Shown here: in pieces, positions 1-9,000 of the stretch
Layout of the letters: every line of letters begins with the position of its first letter
How positions within the stretch are numbered: the stretch's first letter is position 1
Assembly (NCBI RefSeq): GCF_006352475.1
Contig: NZ_VCMZ01000001.1
Coordinates: 310,001 to 374,000, forward strand
DNA from: Acinetobacter pullicarnis
Lineage (GTDB): Bacteria; Pseudomonadota; Gammaproteobacteria; Pseudomonadales; Moraxellaceae
Direction: 5' to 3'
Length of the DNA stretch: 64,000 nt
Position numbers and translations under genes: made by a program
The notes under the pieces: generated by a model
Databases searched by the model: none
The model's input: only the letters and a program-made list of their open reading frames with translations
Told to the model about the DNA's origin: nothing

Positions 1-3000
1 GAACAGGTACAAAAACTACGGTCAATAATGTAGGTGCAGCCTTAACTGCATTAGATACCGCAGTGAATCAACCATTAAGCTTTGCTGGTGATACGGGGGC
101 TCAAATATCCCGTAAACTTGGTGAAACGCTCAATGTGAAAGGCGGTGCAACAGGTACACTCGCTGGCACCGGAAATATAGGTGTGGTTGCCAATGGAACA
201 AATCAGCTAGATATTCGTCTTGCTGAAACAATAAATCTTGGTGGCAATGGTAGTGTGACAACAGGCTCTGCGAGCATAAAAAATAATGAAGTTAAAGTCG
301 GTACAAATACTTTAACGGATACTGGATTAAAAGCCGGTAATGTGAAGGTAAATACTTCGACAAATGATGTTACTGGGTTAAGCAATATAACGTGGAATCC
401 TGCAGGCACTTACAATAGTGGTCGAGCAGCGACCGAGGAACAGTTGCTTTCTGCACAAAATCAGCTAAATACAACTTTAACTGATAAAGGTTTCAGTATC
501 TCAGCCCAAGGTGCTAATTCAGATAAAGTTAAGCTAGGTGAAACAGTTGATTTCCGCAATACAGATGGAAATTTAGTTGCTACCCGCAGTGCGGATAATA
601 CTATTAACTATGATTTAGCCAAAAATATTAGTGTTGACAAAGTGACTCTTGGGAACATTATTATCGACAAAGCGACAGGGATCAATGCAGGCAATCAGAA
701 GATCACCAATGTTAAAGCTGGGGATGTCAATTCAACATCTACAGATGCCGTGAATGGCAGTCAGCTATATACAGCACAAAACAATGTGAAGAATGTATTG
801 GGGAGCAGCACACAGATTGATGCTGCTGGCAATTTAACTTCAACCAATATTGGCGGAGTTACAGGAGCCAATACGGTTCACGATGCAATTCAGCAGGTAA
901 ATAACACTGCGACTAATGCGAAGACTCAGGCAGATAAAGGTTTGAATTTTGCAGTGAATGGTGTAACTCCAGCAGACAATGTACAGCTGGGAGAAACTGT
1001 TAACTTCGCAAATGGTACAAATACAACAGCAACCTATGATGCATTGACGAATACCTACAAATACAGCCTGAACGATACATTGTCCTTAAGCAATGCGGGC
1101 AGTCTATCGATTAAGGATAGTGCTGGTACAGGTACAGTCGTTTCTGTTGACAAGACAGGGGTACAGTCAGGCAGCATTAAGCTAGATGCATCGACAGGTA
1201 AGATCACAGGAGTAACAGATGGTCTTGTTGCTGCAGGATCTAAAGAAGCAGTAAATGGTGGTCAGCTTGATGCAGTAAAAGCGATAGCGAATACAGGCTG
1301 GAAACTGACGACAGATAAAACTGGTACGGGTGCAGTGGCAGGTAGTTCAGTTGAACAGATCACGCCAGATGAAACAGTAACGTTTATCGCTGGTGACAAC
1401 ATTGCGGTTGAACAGGCAGGGAATAAGGTCACTGTAGCAACGAAGAAAGATGTGGTATTTGACAGTGTAACTGCAGGTGGCACAGTCATCAATAATTCTG
1501 GCTTAAGCTTTGTTGATAGTACAGGCACATTGGTTGCGAACAGCCCAAGCATCAGCAAAACAGGGATCAATGCAGGCAATCAGAAGATCACCAATGTTAA
1601 AGCTGGGGATGTCAATTCAACATCTACAGATGCCGTGAATGGCAGTCAGCTATATACAGCACAAAACAATGTGAAGAATGTATTGGGGAGCAGCACACAG
1701 ATTGATGCTGCTGGCAATTTAACTTCAACCAATATTGGCGGAGTTACAGGAGCCAATACGGTTCACGATGCAATTCAGCAGGTAAATAACACTGCGACTA
1801 ATGCGAAGACTCAGGCAGATAAAGGTTTGAATTTTGCAGTGAATGGTGTAACTCCAGCAGACAATGTACAGCTGGGAGAAACTGTTAACTTCGCAGATGG
1901 TACAAATACAACAGCAACCTATGATGCATTGACGAATACCTACAAATACAGCCTGAACGATACATTGTCCTTAAGCAATGCGGGCAGTCTATCGATTAAG
2001 GATAGTGCTGGTACAGGTACAGTCGTTTCTGTTGACAAGACAGGGGTACAGTCAGGCAGCATTAAGCTAGATGCATCGACAGGTAAGATCACAGGAGTAA
2101 CAGATGGTCTTGTTGCTGCAGGATCTAAAGAAGCAGTAAATGGTGGTCAGCTTGATGCAGTAAAAGCGATAGCGAATACAGGCTGGAAACTGACGACAGA
2201 TAAAACTGGTACGGGTGCAGTGGCAGGTAGTTCAGTTGAACAGATCACGCCAGATGAAACAGTAACGTTTATCGCTGGTGACAACATTGCGGTTGAACAG
2301 GCAGGGAATAAGGTCACTGTAGCAACGAAGAAAGATGTGGTATTTGACAGTGTAACTGCAGGTGGCACAGTCATCAATAATTCTGGCTTAAGCTTTGTTG
2401 ATAGTACAGGCACATTGGTTGCGAACAGCCCAAGCATCAGCAAAACAGGGATCAATGCAGGCAATCAGAAGATCACCAATGTTAAAGCTGGGGATGTCAA
2501 TTCAACATCTACAGATGCCGTGAATGGCAGTCAGCTATATACAGCACAAAACAATGTGAAGAATGTATTGGGGAGCAGCACACAGATTGATGCTGCTGGC
2601 AATTTAACTTCAACCAATATTGGCGGAGTTACAGGAGCCAATACGGTTCACGATGCAATTCAGCAGGTAAATAACACTGCGACTAATGCGAAGACTCAGG
2701 CAGATAAAGGTTTGAATTTTGCAGTGAATGGTGTAACTCCAGCAGACAATGTACAGCTGGGAGAAACTGTTAACTTCGCAGATGGTACAAATACAACAGC
2801 AACCTATGATGCATTGACGAATACCTACAAATACAGCCTGAACGATACATTGTCCTTAAGCAATGCGGGCAGTCTATCGATTAAGGATAGTGCTGGTACA
2901 GGTACAGTCGTTTCTGTTGACAAGACAGGGGTACAGTCAGGCAGCATTAAGCTAGATGCATCGACAGGTAAGATCACAGGAGTAACAGATGGTCTTGTTG

Positions 3001-6000
3001 CTGCAGGATCTAAAGAAGCAGTAAATGGTGGTCAGCTTGATGCAGTAAAAGCGATAGCGAATACAGGCTGGAAACTGACGACAGATAAAACTGGTACGGG
3101 TGCAGTGGCAGGTAGTTCAGTTGAACAGATCACGCCAGATGAAACAGTAACGTTTATCGCTGGTGACAACATTGCGGTTGAACAGGCAGGGAATAAGGTC
3201 ACTGTAGCAACGAAGAAAGATGTGGTATTTGACAGTGTAACTGCAGGTGGCACAGTCATCAATAATTCTGGCTTAAGCTTTGTTGATAGTACAGGCACAT
3301 TGGTTGCGAACAGCCCAAGCATCAGCAAAACAGGGATCAATGCAGGCAATCAGAAGATCACCAATGTTAAAGCTGGGGATGTCAATTCAACATCTACAGA
3401 TGCCGTGAATGGCAGTCAGCTATATACAGCACAAAACAATGTGAAGAATGTATTGGGGAGCAGCACACAGATTGATGCTGCTGGCAATTTAACTTCAACC
3501 AATATTGGCGGAGTTACAGGAGCCAATACGGTTCACGATGCAATTCAGCAGGTAAATAACACTGCGACTAATGCGAAGACTCAGGCAGATAAAGGTTTGA
3601 ATTTTGCAGTGAATGGTGTAACTCCAGCAGACAATGTACAGCTGGGAGAAACTGTTAACTTCGCAGATGGTACAAATACAACAGCAACCTATGATGCATT
3701 GACGAATACCTACAAATACAGCCTGAACGATACATTGTCCTTAAGCAATGCGGGCAGTCTATCGATTAAGGATAGTGCTGGTACAGGTACAGTCGTTTCT
3801 GTTGACAAGACAGGGGTACAGTCAGGCAGCATTAAGCTAGATGCATCGACAGGTAAGATCACAGGAGTAACAGATGGTCTTGTTGCTGCAGGATCTAAAG
3901 AAGCAGTAAATGGTGGTCAGCTTGATGCAGTAAAAGCGATAGCGAATACAGGCTGGAAACTGACGACAGATAAAACTGGTACGGGTGCAGTGGCAGGTAG
4001 TTCAGTTGAACAGATCACGCCAGATGAAACAGTAACGTTTATCGCTGGTGACAACATTGCGGTTGAACAGGCAGGGAATAAGGTCACTGTAGCAACGAAG
4101 AAAGATGTGGTATTTGACAGTGTAACTGCAGGTGGCACAGTCATCAATAATTCTGGCTTAAGCTTTGTTGATAGTACAGGCACATTGGTTGCGAACAGCC
4201 CAAGCATCAGCAAAACAGGGATCAATGCAGGCAATCAGAAGATCACCAATGTTAAAGCTGGGGATGTCAATTCAACATCTACAGATGCCGTGAATGGCAG
4301 TCAGCTATATACAGCACAAAACAATGTGAAGAATGTATTGGGGAGCAGCACACAGATTGATGCTGCTGGCAATTTAACTTCAACCAATATTGGCGGAGTT
4401 ACAGGAGCCAATACGGTTCACGATGCAATTCAGCAGGTAAATAACACTGCGACTAATGCGAAGACTCAGGCAGATAAAGGTTTGAATTTTGCAGTGAATG
4501 GTGTAACTCCAGCAGACAATGTACAGCTGGGAGAAACTGTTAACTTCGCAGATGGTACAAATACAACAGCAACCTATGATGCATTGACGAATACCTACAA
4601 ATACAGCCTGAACGATACATTGTCCTTAAGCAATGCGGGCAGTCTATCGATTAAGGATAGTGCTGGTACAGGTACAGTCGTTTCTGTTGACAAGACAGGG
4701 GTACAGTCAGGCAGCATTAAGCTAGATGCATCGACAGGTAAGATCACAGGAGTAACAGATGGTCTTGTTGCTGCAGGATCTAAAGAAGCAGTAAATGGTG
4801 GTCAGCTTGATGCAGTAAAAGCGATAGCGAATACAGGCTGGAAACTGACGACAGATAAAACTGGTACGGGTGCAGTGGCAGGTAGTTCAGTTGAACAGAT
4901 CACGCCAGATGAAACAGTAACGTTTATCGCTGGTGACAACATTGCGGTTGAACAGGCAGGGAATAAGGTCACTGTAGCAACGAAGAAAGATGTGGTATTT
5001 GACAGTGTAACTGCAGGTGGCACAGTCATCAATAATTCTGGCTTAAGCTTTGTTGATAGTACAGGCACATTGGTTGCGAACAGCCCAAGCATCAGCAAAA
5101 CAGGGATCAATGCAGGCAATCAGAAGATCACCAATGTTAAAGCTGGGGATGTCAATTCAACATCTACAGATGCCGTGAATGGCAGTCAGCTATATACAGC
5201 ACAAAACAATGTGAAGAATGTATTGGGGAGCAGCACACAGATTGATGCTGCTGGCAATTTAACTTCAACCAATATTGGCGGAGTTACAGGAGCCAATACG
5301 GTTCACGATGCAATTCAGCAGGTAAATAACACTGCGACTAATGCGAAGACTCAGGCAGATAAAGGTTTGAATTTTGCAGTGAATGGTGTAACTCCAGCAG
5401 ACAATGTACAGCTGGGAGAAACTGTTAACTTCGCAGATGGTACAAATACAACAGCAACCTATGATGCATTGACGAATACCTACAAATACAGCCTGAACGA
5501 TACATTGTCCTTAAGCAATGCGGGCAGTCTATCGATTAAGGATAGTGCTGGTACAGGTACAGTCGTTTCTGTTGACAAGACAGGGGTACAGTCAGGCAGC
5601 ATTAAGCTAGATGCATCGACAGGTAAGATCACAGGAGTAACAGATGGTCTTGTTGCTGCAGGATCTAAAGAAGCAGTAAATGGTGGTCAGCTTGATGCAG
5701 TAAAAGCGATAGCGAATACAGGCTGGAAACTGACGACAGATAAAACTGGTACGGGTGCAGTGGCAGGTAGTTCAGTTGAACAGATCACGCCAGATGAAAC
5801 AGTAACGTTTATCGCTGGTGACAACATTGCGGTTGAACAGGCAGGGAATAAGGTCACTGTAGCAACGAAGAAAGATGTGGTATTTGACAGTGTAACTGCA
5901 GGTGGCACAGTCATCAATAATTCTGGCTTAAGCTTTGTTGATAGTACAGGCACATTGGTTGCGAACAGCCCAAGCATCAGCAAAACAGGGATCAATGCAG

Positions 6001-9000
6001 GCAATCAGAAGATCACCAATGTTAAAGCTGGGGATGTCAATTCAACATCTACAGATGCCGTGAATGGCAGTCAGCTATATACAGCACAAAACAATGTGAA
6101 GAATGTATTGGGGAGCAGCACACAGATTGATGCTGCTGGCAATTTAACTTCAACCAATATTGGCGGAGTTACAGGAGCCAATACGGTTCACGATGCAATT
6201 CAGCAGGTAAATAACACTGCGACTAATGCGAAGACTCAGGCAGATAAAGGTTTGAATTTTGCAGTGAATGGTGTAACTCCAGCAGACAATGTACAGCTGG
6301 GAGAAACTGTTAACTTCGCAGATGGTACAAATACAACAGCAACCTATGATGCATTGACGAATACCTACAAATACAGCCTGAACGATACATTGTCCTTAAG
6401 CAATGCGGGCAGTCTATCGATTAAGGATAGTGCTGGTACAGGTACAGTCGTTTCTGTTGACAAGACAGGGGTACAGTCAGGCAGCATTAAGCTAGATGCA
6501 TCGACAGGTAAGATCACAGGAGTAACAGATGGTCTTGTTGCTGCAGGATCTAAAGAAGCAGTAAATGGTGGTCAGCTTGATGCAGTAAAAGCGATAGCGA
6601 ATACAGGCTGGAAACTGACGACAGATAAAACTGGTACGGGTGCAGTGGCAGGTAGTTCAGTTGAACAGATCACGCCAGATGAAACAGTAACGTTTATCGC
6701 TGGTGACAACATTGCGGTTGAACAGGCAGGGAATAAGGTCACTGTAGCAACGAAGAAAGATGTGGTATTTGACAGTGTAACTGCAGGTGGCACAGTCATC
6801 AATAATTCTGGCTTAAGCTTTGTTGATAGTACAGGCACATTGGTTGCGAACAGCCCAAGCATCAGCAAAACAGGGATCAATGCAGGCAATCAGAAGATCA
6901 CCAATGTTAAAGCTGGGGATGTCAATTCAACATCTACAGATGCCGTGAATGGCAGTCAGCTATATACAGCACAAAACAATGTGAAGAATGTATTGGGGAG
7001 CAGCACACAGATTGATGCTGCTGGCAATTTAACTTCAACCAATATTGGCGGAGTTACAGGAGCCAATACGGTTCACGATGCAATTCAGCAGGTAAATAAC
7101 ACTGCGACTAATGCGAAGACTCAGGCAGATAAAGGTTTGAATTTTGCAGTGAATGGTGTAACTCCAGCAGACAATGTACAGCTGGGAGAAACTGTTAACT
7201 TCGCAGATGGTACAAATACAACAGCAACCTATGATGCATTGACGAATACCTACAAATACAGCCTGAACGATACATTGTCCTTAAGCAATGCGGGCAGTCT
7301 ATCGATTAAGGATAGTGCTGGTACAGGTACAGTCGTTTCTGTTGACAAGACAGGGGTACAGTCAGGCAGCATTAAGCTAGATGCATCGACAGGTAAGATC
7401 ACAGGAGTAACAGATGGTCTTGTTGCTGCAGGATCTAAAGAAGCAGTAAATGGTGGTCAGCTTGATGCAGTAAAAGCGATAGCGAATACAGGCTGGAAAC
7501 TGACGACAGATAAAACTGGTACGGGTGCAGTGGCAGGTAGTTCAGTTGAACAGATCACGCCAGATGAAACAGTAACGTTTATCGCTGGTGACAACATTGC
7601 GGTTGAACAGGCAGGGAATAAGGTCACTGTAGCAACGAAGAAAGATGTGGTATTTGACAGTGTAACTGCAGGTGGCACAGTCATCAATAATTCTGGCTTA
7701 AGCTTTGTTGATAGTACAGGCACATTGGTTGCGAACAGCCCAAGCATCAGCAAAACAGGGATCAATGCAGGCAATCAGAAGATCACCAATGTTAAAGCTG
7801 GGGATGTCAATTCAACATCTACAGATGCCGTGAATGGCAGTCAGCTATATACAGCACAAAACAATGTGAAGAATGTATTGGGGAGCAGCACACAGATTGA
7901 TGCTGCTGGCAATTTAACTTCAACCAATATTGGCGGAGTTACAGGAGCCAATACGGTTCACGATGCAATTCAGCAGGTAAATAACACTGCGACTAATGCG
8001 AAGACTCAGGCAGATAAAGGTTTGAATTTTGCAGTGAATGGTGTAACTCCAGCAGACAATGTACAGCTGGGAGAAACTGTTAACTTCGCAGATGGTACAA
8101 ATACAACAGCAACCTATGATGCATTGACGAATACCTACAAATACAGCCTGAACGATACATTGTCCTTAAGCAATGCGGGCAGTCTATCGATTAAGGATAG
8201 TGCTGGTACAGGTACAGTCGTTTCTGTTGACAAGACAGGGGTACAGTCAGGCAGCATTAAGCTAGATGCATCGACAGGTAAGATCACAGGAGTAACAGAT
8301 GGTCTTGTTGCTGCAGGATCTAAAGAAGCAGTAAATGGTGGTCAGCTTGATGCAGTAAAAGCGATAGCGAATACAGGCTGGAAACTGACGACAGATAAAA
8401 CTGGTACGGGTGCAGTGGCAGGTAGTTCAGTTGAACAGATCACGCCAGATGAAACAGTAACGTTTATCGCTGGTGACAACATTGCGGTTGAACAGGCAGG
8501 GAATAAGGTCACTGTAGCAACGAAGAAAGATGTGGTATTTGACAGTGTAACTGCAGGTGGCACAGTCATCAATAATTCTGGCTTAAGCTTTGTTGATAGT
8601 ACAGGCACATTGGTTGCGAACAGCCCAAGCATCAGCAAAACAGGGATCAATGCAGGCAATCAGAAGATCACCAATGTTAAAGCTGGGGATGTCAATTCAA
8701 CATCTACAGATGCCGTGAATGGCAGTCAGCTATATACAGCACAAAACAATGTGAAGAATGTATTGGGGAGCAGCACACAGATTGATGCTGCTGGCAATTT
8801 AACTTCAACCAATATTGGCGGAGTTACAGGAGCCAATACGGTTCACGATGCAATTCAGCAGGTAAATAACACTGCGACTAATGCGAAGACTCAGGCAGAT
8901 AAAGGTTTGAATTTTGCAGTGAATGGTGTAACTCCAGCAGACAATGTACAGCTGGGAGAAACTGTTAACTTCGCAGATGGTACAAATACAACAGCAACCT